Shown: one piece after another, positions 1 through 7,855 of the stretch
Layout of the letters: the number at the start of each line of letters is the position of its first letter
Numbering within the stretch: the stretch's first letter is position 1
Notes under the pieces: generated by a model
The model's input: only the letters and a program-made list of their open reading frames with translations
What the model was told of the DNA's origin: nothing
The model's database searches: none
Translations under genes and position numbers: made by a program
Source: Pseudomonadota bacterium
GTDB lineage: Bacteria; Myxococcota_A; Polyangia; Haliangiales; Haliangiaceae
Direction of reading: 5' to 3'
Assembly (NCBI GenBank): GCA_023386455.1
Contig: JAEWJO010000563.1
Span: 1 to 18,732 of the forward strand
Length of the DNA: 18,732 nucleotides

Positions 1-1
1 G

Positions 2-58
2 CTCGGGTTCGCGTGGAAGCACCCCGAGCTCGCCGAAGCCCTCCGCGCCGCCACGTGA
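2..58 (+). CDS. C-terminal tip of an unidentified protein (partial)
   Basis: The first bases of the window read as an open frame on the + strand that ends in TGA at 56-58. The 18 visible residues (LGFAWKHPELAEALRAAT) look protein-like, with an Ala/Leu/Glu-rich helix and GC-rich third positions. The gene starts outside the window and the family cannot be named. It converges on the SIMPL gene that follows on the other strand. Confidence 0.45.
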   Translation, partial: LGFAWKHPELAEALRAAT

Positions 59-64
59 TCACGT
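53..64. repeat. Perfect 12-bp palindrome over a stop codon
   Basis: ACGTGATCACGT is a perfect 12-bp palindrome that contains the TGA of the partial gene. It lies in the 34-bp gap between convergent genes. It could be a protein-binding site or part of a 3'-end signal; no T-run follows it on either strand. Confidence 0.5.
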
Positions 65-92
65 AGGCGTAAGCGGTCTGGCGCGCGGAGCG

Positions 93-890
93 TCAGTTCA
101 GCTTGAACGTCGCATGCACGATCGTGATGATGTCCTTCTCGAGCGACGTCCGATCGTTATTGCCCTCGTAGTCGGTCTCCGTCGAGTTGGCCGGGTTGAT
201 GTTGATGATGCCCATGTCCGCCGCGACGAGGCCGCCGATCTGCGCGCCGCCCGCGTTCTTGATGATGTTGTCGGCGCGCGAGCGCGCATCCTTGCCGGCG
301 GCGGCGAGCATCTCGAGCTTGAGCTCGCCGAGGCGCGTGTAGAAGTACTCGGGCGCGTTGGAGGTGATCGAGACGCCTTCCTCGAGGAGCGAGGTCACCT
401 CGCGCGAAGCCTTCTCGATGCGCGTGACGTCGGTCGAGCGAATGAAGATCGTCTGCGACGTGATGAAGCCCTTGAACGTCTTCTTCTCGACGCGGAGCGG
501 CTCCTTGAGGCCGGGCATCATCTTCAGCTCCTCGGTCGTCTCGATGTCCTCGGAGAAGCTGGCCGACTGCGGCTGGATCTCGTCGGGCTTGATGCCCTGC
601 TCCTTGAGGAACGCGATCGTGCGATCCGTCTGGGCGCGCAGCTGCTTGTAGGCAGCGGTCCGGTCGGGAGCGCGCGCCTCGAGCGTCGCGGACCACTCGA
701 TGAGGTCGGACACGATGCGCTTCTTCGCCGAGCCGGTCACGCGGATCGTGCGCTGCTCGGGCTTCACCTTGATGCCGTGGTACGTGTCCGCGACGATCCA
801 CGTCGACCACACCATTGCCGCCGCGAGCGCGACGATCCCGATCGGGCGCAGATCGAGCCATCGCGGCGCGGGGATATCCAGCCGTTCCAT
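93..890 (-). CDS. SIMPL-domain (DUF541) envelope protein
   Basis: This 265-residue protein has one N-terminal hydrophobic segment (about residues 15-35), either an uncleaved anchor or a signal peptide, followed by a SIMPL/DUF541 domain to the C-terminus. The domain opens with the typical IRVTGSAKKRI strand. It continues with the alternating strand/helix pattern, the AGKDARSRADNI helix and the closing HATFKL strand. SIMPL proteins (E. coli YggE, mouse SIMPL) are periplasmic or membrane-bound and form oligomers; YggE is linked to oxidative stress, but the biochemical role of the family is not settled. The start is well supported by an AGGAGG Shine-Dalgarno sequence eight nucleotides upstream. 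It lies 64 nt downstream of the sigma-54 activator gene on the same strand and may be co-transcribed with it. Confidence 0.88.
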   Translation of the reverse strand: MERLDIPAPRWLDLRPIGIVALAAAMVWSTWIVADTYHGIKVKPEQRTIRVTGSAKKRIVSDLIEWSATLEARAPDRTAAYKQLRAQTDRTIAFLKEQGIKPDEIQPQSASFSEDIETTEELKMMPGLKEPLRVEKKTFKGFITSQTIFIRSTDVTRIEKASREVTSLLEEGVSITSNAPEYFYTRLGELKLEMLAAAGKDARSRADNIIKNAGGAQIGGLVAADMGIININPANSTETDYEGNNDRTSLEKDIITIVHATFKLN

Positions 891-898
891 TCGCGTCT

Positions 899-904
899 CC
901 TCCT
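899..904 (-). promoter_or_regulatory. Strong Shine-Dalgarno for the SIMPL gene
   Basis: AGGAGG on the minus strand sits eight nucleotides before the ATG at 890. It is one of the few consensus ribosome-binding sites in the window and fixes the start. Confidence 0.8.
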
Positions 905-923
905 GTTGATCAGGACCGGAACG

Positions 924-935
924 CGCGAGCTCGCG
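924..935. repeat. 12-bp palindrome in the regulator-SIMPL gap
   Basis: CGCGAGCTCGCG is a perfect palindrome in the 64-bp gap between the activator stop and the SIMPL ribosome-binding site. It could form an mRNA hairpin or bind a dimeric regulator. In GC-rich DNA such a palindrome can also arise by chance. Confidence 0.35.
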
Positions 936-954
936 GGACTATTCTGACGACCGG

Positions 955-2193
<1,239 letters not shown>

Positions 2194-2205
2194 ACTCGGA
2201 CGCAG

Positions 2206-2222
2206 TGTGACAAGGCGTCACA
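2206..2222. promoter_or_regulatory. CRP-like inverted repeat upstream of the sigma-54 activator
   Basis: TGTGAC-AAGGC-GTCACA is a perfect six-base inverted repeat ending 13 bp upstream of the activator start. The half-sites TGTGA and TCACA equal those of the E. coli CRP consensus. The gap between them is seven bases rather than the canonical six, so identity as a CRP-family site is uncertain. The position would suit autoregulation or repression of the activator. Confidence 0.45.
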
Positions 2223-2274
2223 GGGGCGGCAAGGCTGAACGCCGATCCCTCGCTAACGCGACCGCTCCGTCGAG

Positions 2275-2290
2275 GAATCAGATGGGATTC
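2275..2290 (-). terminator. Small hairpin straddling the M14 peptidase stop
   Basis: GAATC (2275-2279) and GATTC (2286-2290) can pair around a six-base loop. One arm overlaps the peptidase stop codon. There is no T-run, so termination activity is doubtful. Confidence 0.2.
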
Positions 2291-2954
2291 AGTCCGGAAG
2301 ATCGACGCACCAGCGCAGCGCAGTGCGGCATTCATCCCAACCGCGCTCGTCGGCAACGAGATAGGGCGACTCGAGCGTGATCACCTCGAGGCCGCGCTCG
2401 ACGCCGTACTTCGTGCCGAACGAGCCCGGGCACGGATAGCCCATGTCGTGCTCGACCGGATAGCCGCAGCGCTCCGCCATCTCCTTCGCGAGCTGCTCGC
2501 CCGCGCCGTCCCAGTTGACCATGCGGTACGTCGCGTGGACCGCGATCAGGCGGTGCGCGCCGATCTGATCGATCAGCGCCGACAGCGCCCGTGTCTCCGG
2601 CTGGTCCTCGGCGGCGTCGCCGGGGTTGTAGCCGGGCCTGCGCTGCGTGCCCCAGCTCTGCGATCCGAAGTTGCGGTTGAGGTCGACGTCGTTCGCGTTG
2701 TTGCGCGTGCCCGCGAGCAGGCCATCGACGTTGACGACCGGGATGATCCAGGTGTCGCGACCCGGTGGCCGCTCGATCAGCTCGTCGGCGAGTCGCTCGA
2801 GCATGAGCTGGCTGACCGGCTCGTCGCCGTGGATCGCGCCGAACAGGATCGCCGGCGGCCGGGGCTTCGCGTACGACGGGGGCGTGAAGTGAACAGCCTC
2901 GATCGGCCGGCCGAGGACCGTCTGACCGATCACGAGCTCGCGGCGGAGACTCAC
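2289..2954 (-). CDS. M14-family zinc carboxypeptidase (MpaA-like)
   Basis: This 221-residue cytoplasmic-type protein (no signal peptide) has the M14 metallopeptidase pattern. The zinc ligands are H42 and E45 in GAIHGDEP and a third His, H140, in LIAVHATYR. DLNRNF (91-96) binds the substrate carboxylate, and E195 in ITLESPY is the catalytic Glu. Size and layout resemble murein peptide amidase A, which cleaves the gamma-D-Glu-diaminopimelate bond during muropeptide recycling; substrate is inferred, not shown. The frame stays open far upstream inside the preceding gene. The sensible start is the GTG at 2952-2954, which overlaps the TGA of the zinc-ribbon gene (GTGA), a classic translational-coupling junction. 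After that start the product reads as MSLRRELVIGQTVLGRP. The two genes form an operon. Confidence 0.88.
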   Translation of the reverse strand: MSLRRELVIGQTVLGRPIEAVHFTPPSYAKPRPPAILFGAIHGDEPVSQLMLERLADELIERPPGRDTWIIPVVNVDGLLAGTRNNANDVDLNRNFGSQSWGTQRRPGYNPGDAAEDQPETRALSALIDQIGAHRLIAVHATYRMVNWDGAGEQLAKEMAERCGYPVEHDMGYPCPGSFGTKYGVERGLEVITLESPYLVADERGWDECRTALRWCVDLPD

Positions 2955-4333
2955 TCGAGTTGCTTGCCGATGACCGTCGCGCCGCCATAGCCGACGAGCA
3001 CCGAGTAGAGGATGCCCGGCACGAACGCCGCGAGCACGAGGCCCGGCGTCTTCGTCAGATGGTCGACCGGGCTGCCGCGCCCACCGACGAGGTCGAGCAC
3101 GACGATCGCGACCGGGAACAGGATCCACGCCCACGCGAAGATCTTCGCGCCCGCCGTCGCCGGCCCCGGCATCCACACGAGCAAGCACAGCACCGCGAGC
3201 ACGATCTGCGCGAGCGGGATGATCACGAGCTCCATGTGGCTGCCCGCGTTGATCAGCGCCTTGATCAAGAGGACGAGCGGGATCTGGCCGCCGTCGGGGA
3301 TCAGGTACGGCACGAGCGTGAGCACGACGCCGATCGTGACGAGCACGCGCGGCACGCTCGACTCGGTGTACTCGTGGCGCGCGAGCAAGCCCGGCACCAG
3401 ACAGATCGTCGCGACGAGACCGAGCAGGAGCTTCCACTCGCCGAGCCCGCCCATGATGCCGATCGGCACGAACACGCCGGCGAGTCCGACGACGAGCGCG
3501 AGCACGCCGCGGGGGAACGTCGCCATCGGGATCGCAGCGACGGCGATCGCGAGCAACGCGGCGGCTGCCCAGAGGAGACCGGGCACCTTCGCCTTTCCGG
3601 CGCCGTGAATGATCGCGTCCCACTGGAACGCCATCGCCGGCTCGGTCATCACCGGAGTCACGAATGCCGCCAGGGCGACTGCACCCCAGATGAACATCAT
3701 GAGCTTGAGCGAATCTTTCCACGGCTCGATCGGCCGGCCCGCGCGCGCGGCGGTCTGCGACGCGAGGTAGGGCGGCGGCTGCGCGATCGGCAGAGGCGCC
3801 GGCGTCGGCTGCGGCGGCGAGTGAATGCCCATGCCGCCGCCCATCGGACCGGTGCCCGCCGCGGGCTGCGGGTACTGCGGATACGACGGCTGCGGCGGCT
3901 GGTAAGCCGGCTGCGGCGGCTGATACGGCGGCTGCGCGGGGTTGTTCGGCATCGGCGAGGTCATGCCCTGACCCGGACCGTTCTGGACGAACATCGTCGG
4001 TGCCTGTGCCGCGGCGGTCGGTGCGAGGCCGCTGCTCTGACCGTAGCTGGCGTTCGGCGGCGGCTGGCTTGGCGACTGCGGGCGCGGTGGCTGATACGGC
4101 TGCTGCTGCGGTGGCGGCTGCTGCGGTGCGGGCTGCGCGCGCGGCGGCTGATAGGCCGGTGCGGGCGGCTGCTGGTTGCCGAGCTGCGCCATCACCTCGT
4201 TCGCCGAGTACCCGAATGCCGTCTTCGCGACACTCGACTGCACTGCCGGCGCGGCCGCCTGCTTCGCTCCACAGAACACACAGTGCAAGGCCGCCTCTGG
4301 CAGGTCCTTGGAGCAGCTAGCGCATTTCTTCAC
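2951..4333 (-). CDS. Zinc-ribbon, proline-rich polytopic membrane protein
   Basis: This 460-residue protein of unknown function has three parts. An N-terminal zinc ribbon carries C4-x2-C7 and C18-x2-C21. A Pro/Gln/Ala-rich linker follows (about residues 40-215), with YQPPQPA-like repeats and a short KTAFGYSANE patch. A C-terminal domain has about eight hydrophobic segments (from MFIWGAVALAAFV to YSVLVGYGGATVIG). The chosen GTG start follows a GGGGGA ribosome-binding site and places the first Cys at residue 4. An ATG eleven codons upstream (4366) is possible, but it lies in the divergent promoter region. The ribbon-linker-TM layout is common in myxobacterial proteins of unassigned role. It is the first gene of an operon with the M14 peptidase and is divergent from the cNMP-binding protein, with 46 bp between starts. 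A role in envelope sensing or assembly is only a guess. Confidence 0.85.
   Translation of the reverse strand: MKKCASCSKDLPEAALHCVFCGAKQAAAPAVQSSVAKTAFGYSANEVMAQLGNQQPPAPAYQPPRAQPAPQQPPPQQQPYQPPRPQSPSQPPPNASYGQSSGLAPTAAAQAPTMFVQNGPGQGMTSPMPNNPAQPPYQPPQPAYQPPQPSYPQYPQPAAGTGPMGGGMGIHSPPQPTPAPLPIAQPPPYLASQTAARAGRPIEPWKDSLKLMMFIWGAVALAAFVTPVMTEPAMAFQWDAIIHGAGKAKVPGLLWAAAALLAIAVAAIPMATFPRGVLALVVGLAGVFVPIGIMGGLGEWKLLLGLVATICLVPGLLARHEYTESSVPRVLVTIGVVLTLVPYLIPDGGQIPLVLLIKALINAGSHMELVIIPLAQIVLAVLCLLVWMPGPATAGAKIFAWAWILFPVAIVVLDLVGGRGSPVDHLTKTPGLVLAAFVPGILYSVLVGYGGATVIGKQLE
3888..3930. repeat. 21-bp-period repeat in the proline-rich linker
   Basis: An exact 14-bp sequence (GGCTGCGGCGGCTG) occurs at 3888-3901 and again at 3909-3922, giving a 21-bp (seven-codon) period. 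A partial third copy follows. It encodes the YQPPQPx repeats of the zinc-ribbon protein and is a likely site of length variation between strains. Confidence 0.6.
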
Positions 4334-4359
4334 ACGTTCCCCCGGTCGAAGGCTCCGAC

Positions 4360-4368
4360 TATACATTA
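4360..4368. promoter_or_regulatory. Overlapping divergent -10 elements
   Basis: TATACATTA contains TATACA/TACATT for the + strand and TAATGT for the minus strand. On + it ends 12 nt before the ATG of the cNMP-binding protein, which would give a very short leader. On - it lies about 29 nt before the zinc-ribbon GTG, which has a ribosome-binding site. No good -35 is visible on either side. Confidence 0.4.
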
Positions 4369-4379
4369 CGCTGCCTCCG

Positions 4380-5690
4380 ATGGTCAGCCTCGGGGATGTG
4401 AAGCGGAGCGCTGCGGTGCTGTACGGACAGGGCCAACACCTCGCGGCACTCCGGCTGTACGACGCGATCGTCGCGGCGACGCCACTCGACTACGACGCGC
4501 GAATCCGCGTCGCCGATTGCGCGCTCGCGATGAACAACCCTGCGGCGGCGAACGTGTATCGCGCGACCGCCTGGTACTGCCTGAAGTCCGGACATCCCCT
4601 CGCCGCGCTCGTCTGTGCGCGCGTGCTGGAGGCGCATGGCGCCGACTCGTCAGATATCGTCGCAGCGCTCGTCGTCACGTATGGCAACGAGAGCGAGCGG
4701 CTCGGCAAGGTCGCCGCGCGGATCGCGCTCCCGGCCGACTCGATCCAGGTGCCAGTCCCCGACGTGCGACTCGAGGCGCCGCCCGATGCGGTCGCCGTCG
4801 CCCTCGCGCGCGCGGAGCACGCGACCGACTCGTTCAAGGAGTATCCAGAGTTCCTGCACGGCATCCCTCTCCTGTCATCGCTGTCGGAGGCCGCATTCCG
4901 CCGCGTCCTCGGGACGCTCGTGCTCCGCCGGCTGCCGGTCGGCGCGCCGGTGATCCGCGAGGGCGAGCCGGGCAACTCGTTCTTCTTCGTCGCCGGCGGC
5001 GAGCTGAACGTGTTCGCGACCGATGGCCTCGGCCGGCAGACGACGCTCGCGAAGCTCGGCGAGAACGCCGTCTTCGGCGAGATGGCACTGCTCTCGGCGC
5101 AACCTCGCACCGCGACCGTCGGCTGCCTCACCGAGGTCGATCTACTGGAGGTCGGCCGGCAGTCGCTCGCGACGCTCGCGGACGAGCTCCCGATCGTCGC
5201 CGAGGCGCTTCACGGGTTCACGCGCGAGCGCCTGCTCGGCAACCTCATGGCGACGAGCGCGCTGTTCAAGCCGTTCAACCGGATGCAGCAGCGCGATCTG
5301 CTCCGCCGGTTCACGAGCCACGATGTCGCGCCGGGTACGGTCGTCATCAACGAGGGCGAGGAAGGCCGCGGGCTGTTCGTCGTGCTCTCCGGCGAGCTCG
5401 ACGTGTCGCGTCGATCCGCGGATGGAGCCACCGTGCCGCTCGGCGGGCTCAAGACCGGCGACGTGTTCGGAGAGATGTCGATCGTGCGAAATGCGCGGAC
5501 CGCGGCGACCGTCGTCGCGACGCGCGCTGCGACAGTTTTGTTCCTGGCGCGCGAATACGTCACACGTATTGTCGCCGGGGTCCCGGAAATCAAGAGCTAT
5601 CTCGAAGCATTGGCCGAGGACCGCGAGATCGACAACCAGCTCCTGCTCGGCGAGGACGAAACTCCCGCAGACGAGCGAATTCTGATTTAG
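4380..5690 (+). CDS. TPR-like protein with tandem cyclic-nucleotide-binding domains
   Basis: This 436-residue soluble protein begins with helical, TPR-like repeats (about residues 1-115, including the LYGQGQHLAALRLYDAIVAA helix pair). Two cyclic-nucleotide-binding domains follow, at about 163-265 and 295-400. Both have intact phosphate-binding cassettes: FGEMALL...RTATV (232-247, R243) and FGEMSIV...RTAATV (363-378, R373), the residues that hold cyclic phosphate in CAP and PKA regulatory subunits. There is no helix-turn-helix, channel or kinase domain. By family logic it is a cAMP/cGMP-responsive scaffold or regulatory subunit, not a transcription factor. The layout of two tandem CNB domains after a protein-interaction region resembles PKA-R. 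The open frame extends upstream through the divergent gene, but the ATG at 4380 fits codon pattern and promoter. The subtilase gene starts 19 nt after its stop. Confidence 0.92.
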   Translation: MVSLGDVKRSAAVLYGQGQHLAALRLYDAIVAATPLDYDARIRVADCALAMNNPAAANVYRATAWYCLKSGHPLAALVCARVLEAHGADSSDIVAALVVTYGNESERLGKVAARIALPADSIQVPVPDVRLEAPPDAVAVALARAEHATDSFKEYPEFLHGIPLLSSLSEAAFRRVLGTLVLRRLPVGAPVIREGEPGNSFFFVAGGELNVFATDGLGRQTTLAKLGENAVFGEMALLSAQPRTATVGCLTEVDLLEVGRQSLATLADELPIVAEALHGFTRERLLGNLMATSALFKPFNRMQQRDLLRRFTSHDVAPGTVVINEGEEGRGLFVVLSGELDVSRRSADGATVPLGGLKTGDVFGEMSIVRNARTAATVVATRAATVLFLAREYVTRIVAGVPEIKSYLEALAEDREIDNQLLLGEDETPADERILI

Positions 5691-5694
5691 GGCC

Positions 5695-5700
5695 TATACT
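5695..5700 (+). promoter_or_regulatory. TATACT -10-like element before the subtilase gene
   Basis: TATACT ends nine nucleotides before the ATG at 5710, so a transcript starting the usual 6-8 nt downstream would be almost leaderless. CCTATA is directly repeated at 5693-5698 and 5705-5710. No -35 match is visible, and the gene could also be read from the upstream promoter. Confidence 0.4.
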
Positions 5701-5709
5701 TGGTCCTAT

Positions 5710-7572
5710 ATGGACGAGCAGCAAGAAGCCAAGAAGGGCTCCAGCAAGATCCTGTGGCTCCTCGTGGCGCTGATGATCGTGATGGTGTGGTGGTTCTTCC
5801 GCCCGCATCACGATCCGGGCGCCGGTGCCGCACAGGAACAAGCCGATGCGTCGAGCGCGCAGACGGATCCCGACGACATCCTCGTCGATCTGAAGGATGA
5901 CGCGTCGCCGCAGACGATCGCGGCGATCGAGCGCGATCTCGGCATCCAGCTCGTCCTCGTCGATGACACCGCGAAGAGCACCAAGCTCTATCGCGCGCAC
6001 GTCGATCCGGCGCGCGCGGACGAGATCATCGACCGCCTGTCGGCGCGTCCCGAGGTCGAGATCGCGGAGCCCGACTCGTACGCGATGCTGTCGCCGATCG
6101 ATGCCGAGCCCGTGCTCGCCACCGATGGGCCGACGTCGCCGGGCTTCCCGAACGACCCGCTCTACAAGAAGCAGTGGCACCTCCGTCAGATCGGCATGCC
6201 CGAGGCGTGGAAGCTCGCCGACGGCAACGGCGTGATCGTCGCCGTGCTCGACACGGGCGTCGGCTACGAGGACTACAACCGGTTCCACGTGCTGCCCGAC
6301 CTCAAGGGCCTCGAGTTCGTGAAGCCGTACGACTTCGTCAACAACCAGAAGCACGCGAACGACGACCACGGTCACGGCTCGCACGTCACCGGCACGATCG
6401 CGCAGATGACGAACAACGGCATCGGCGTCGCCGGCGTCGCGCTGAACGTCAAGATCATGCCGCTCAAGGTGCTCTCCGCGAGCGGCTCGGGCTCGGTCGC
6501 CGGCATCGCCGACGCGATCCGCTACGCGGCCGACAACGGCGCGAAGGTGATCAACATGTCGCTCGGCGGAGCGTTCCCGTCGCGCGTCCTCAAGAAGGCC
6601 GTCGAGTATGCGCACAAGAAGGGCGTCACCGTCATCTGCGCCGCCGGCAACGAGAGCCGCGGCAAGGTCGGCTACCCGGCCGCCTATCCCGGCGCCGTCG
6701 CGGTCAGCGCGACGCAGAACGACGAGGCCGTCACGTTCTACTCGAACTACGGCAAGGACATCGACGTCGCGGCGCCGGGCGGTAACACGCGCAGCGCCGA
6801 TGGCGGCCGCAACAACCCCGATGGCGGCGTCCTCCAGAACACGATCGTCATCGGCGATCCGACGAAGGACGACTACTTCGCGTACATGGGCACGTCGATG
6901 GCGTCGCCGCACGTCGCGGGCGTCGCCGCGCTGATCGTCGGCGAGGGCGTCACCGATCCCGACATGGTCGAGCAGATCCTGAAGGAGACGGCGCGCAAGC
7001 CGACGAACCAGAAGTACACGACGGACCACTACGGCGCCGGCATCATCGATGCGCCGGCCGCGATCCTGAAGGCGCGTGCCTCGGGCGGCGGCTGGCAGCT
7101 CGCGCTCGGCATGCTGATGGCCGGTGCGGTCGCCGCGAGCGCGCGTCGCCGCGGCCTCGGCGTGAAGCTCGGCCCGACGTATCTCGCCGGCGTCCTCGTC
7201 GGTGCGTCGGGTCTGTTCTTCCTGCCGTACATCGCCCCGGAGATCTCGTCGATGCCGGTCGTCCACACGCTGACGCACGGCCTGCCGTCGTGGGACCTCG
7301 GCCTCCTCGGCCCGACGGGCCATGGCAACGCGCTGTTCTTCAGCGCGCTCGTCCCGCTCGGCCTGCTCGCGCTCGGCTACGGCGTGCCGAAGCTGCGCGC
7401 ACCGCTCGCCGGGCTCGCGATCGGCGTCGCCGCGCACCTCGCGTTCTTCGCGGTCGTGCCGCTGACGACGGTCCAGTACATGCCGTCGGCGTTCGGTCTC
7501 GAGTCGATCTGGCTCGCGGTCAACGCCGTCGCGTGTCTGTTGCTCGCGCGCGTCGCACTGCAGCGTCGCTGA
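5710..7572 (+). CDS. Membrane-anchored S8 (subtilisin-family) protease with polytopic C-terminus
   Basis: This 620-residue protein has a short Lys-rich N-terminus and a transmembrane anchor (about 14-30). An inhibitor-like propeptide follows (about 54-125, DDILVDLKDDASP...EVEIAEPDSYA), resembling the fervidolysin-type prodomain. The catalytic domain (about 150-455) has an intact triad: D181 in VAVLDTGVG, H222 in HGHGSHVTGT and S396 in GTSMASPHVAG, with oxyanion Asn N314 in CAAGNES. The enzyme should fold and cut proteins on the periplasmic side. Unusually, residues about 463-616 contain some five hydrophobic segments ending in LARVALQRR, where secreted subtilases normally stop or carry a beta-rich domain. 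The protease would thus be tethered at both ends. It lies 19 nt downstream of the cNMP-binding protein and is likely co-transcribed. Substrate is unknown; a role in envelope protein processing or quality control is inferred. Confidence 0.94.
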   Translation: MDEQQEAKKGSSKILWLLVALMIVMVWWFFRPHHDPGAGAAQEQADASSAQTDPDDILVDLKDDASPQTIAAIERDLGIQLVLVDDTAKSTKLYRAHVDPARADEIIDRLSARPEVEIAEPDSYAMLSPIDAEPVLATDGPTSPGFPNDPLYKKQWHLRQIGMPEAWKLADGNGVIVAVLDTGVGYEDYNRFHVLPDLKGLEFVKPYDFVNNQKHANDDHGHGSHVTGTIAQMTNNGIGVAGVALNVKIMPLKVLSASGSGSVAGIADAIRYAADNGAKVINMSLGGAFPSRVLKKAVEYAHKKGVTVICAAGNESRGKVGYPAAYPGAVAVSATQNDEAVTFYSNYGKDIDVAAPGGNTRSADGGRNNPDGGVLQNTIVIGDPTKDDYFAYMGTSMASPHVAGVAALIVGEGVTDPDMVEQILKETARKPTNQKYTTDHYGAGIIDAPAAILKARASGGGWQLALGMLMAGAVAASARRRGLGVKLGPTYLAGVLVGASGLFFLPYIAPEISSMPVVHTLTHGLPSWDLGLLGPTGHGNALFFSALVPLGLLALGYGVPKLRAPLAGLAIGVAAHLAFFAVVPLTTVQYMPSAFGLESIWLAVNAVACLLLARVALQRR

Positions 7573-7598
7573 TCGCTATCCTCGATCAGTGAGCGCGG

Positions 7599-7632
7599 GG
7601 CGCGGATCCTTCACGGGGTCCGCGCCTTTCGT
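7599..7632 (+). terminator. Rho-independent terminator of the protease gene
   Basis: An 11-bp stem is formed by GGCGCGGATCC (7599-7609) and GGGTCCGCGCC (7616-7626), with one G-U pair and a six-base loop. TTTCGTATTT follows. It lies 26 bp after the protease stop. Confidence 0.8.
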
Positions 7633-7650
7633 ATTTCGGGCGCCGCGCAC

Positions 7651-7668
7651 GATCAGCGGGCGCTGATC
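7651..7668. repeat. 8-bp perfect inverted repeat in the convergent gap
   Basis: GATCAGCG (7651-7658) and CGCTGATC (7661-7668) are perfect complements two bases apart. On the minus strand this dyad covers the TGA (7655-7653) that would end the shifted frame of the small lipoprotein. It may be a 3'-end hairpin for the minus-strand operon. Confidence 0.55.
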
Positions 7669-7705
7669 GCGAGCTCGAAGTTGCCGCCGTACGGCTTGCT
7701 CGCCT

Positions 7706-7855
7706 TCACCGTCGTCGGGGCGAATTCACCTCGGCGACCGAGCGATACGGCGACCGACACGCAGCTTGCGCCATCGCGCGCTCCTGCTCGAGCCTCGACG
7801 CTCCCTTGCTGTCGCACGCGGCGGCGAGCGCGATCAGCGCAACGCGAGCTCGCAC
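7706..7855 (-). CDS. Very small putative lipoprotein, possibly frameshifted
   Basis: This 49-residue frame starts at a GTG inside the end of the QueD-like gene (20-bp overlap). It begins MRARVALIALAAACDSKG: a basic start, a hydrophobic stretch and a lipobox-like AAAC, as in a lipoprotein signal peptide (lipidated Cys14). It then reads SRLEQERAMAQAAC...SVAEVN and stops after an arginine-rich SPRRR. Another frame of the same strand continues from about 7730 to a TGA at 7653 with protein-like EFAPTTVKASKPYGGNFELA. One added base near 7728 would join the two into a roughly 65-residue lipoprotein. Either the gene is truly short, or it is a recent frameshift or a sequencing error. Family unknown. 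Confidence 0.45.
   Translation of the reverse strand: MRARVALIALAAACDSKGASRLEQERAMAQAACRSPYRSVAEVNSPRRR

Noticed and set aside
2955..3722. Upstream extension of the M14 peptidase frame
   Set aside because: It runs out of frame through the zinc-ribbon gene with low-complexity Arg/Ala/Gly sequence. The GTG at 2952-2954 gives a normal-length enzyme.
2960..5773. 937-codon + strand open frame
   Set aside because: It is the antisense shadow of the zinc-ribbon gene and then a shifted frame of the cNMP-binding gene. The translation is Arg/Ala/His-rich low complexity with no domain.
5590..7437. 615-codon minus-strand open frame opposite the subtilase
   Set aside because: It is Arg/Asp/Val-rich shadow sequence produced by high-GC codons of the protease gene, which has a clear catalytic triad on the other strand.
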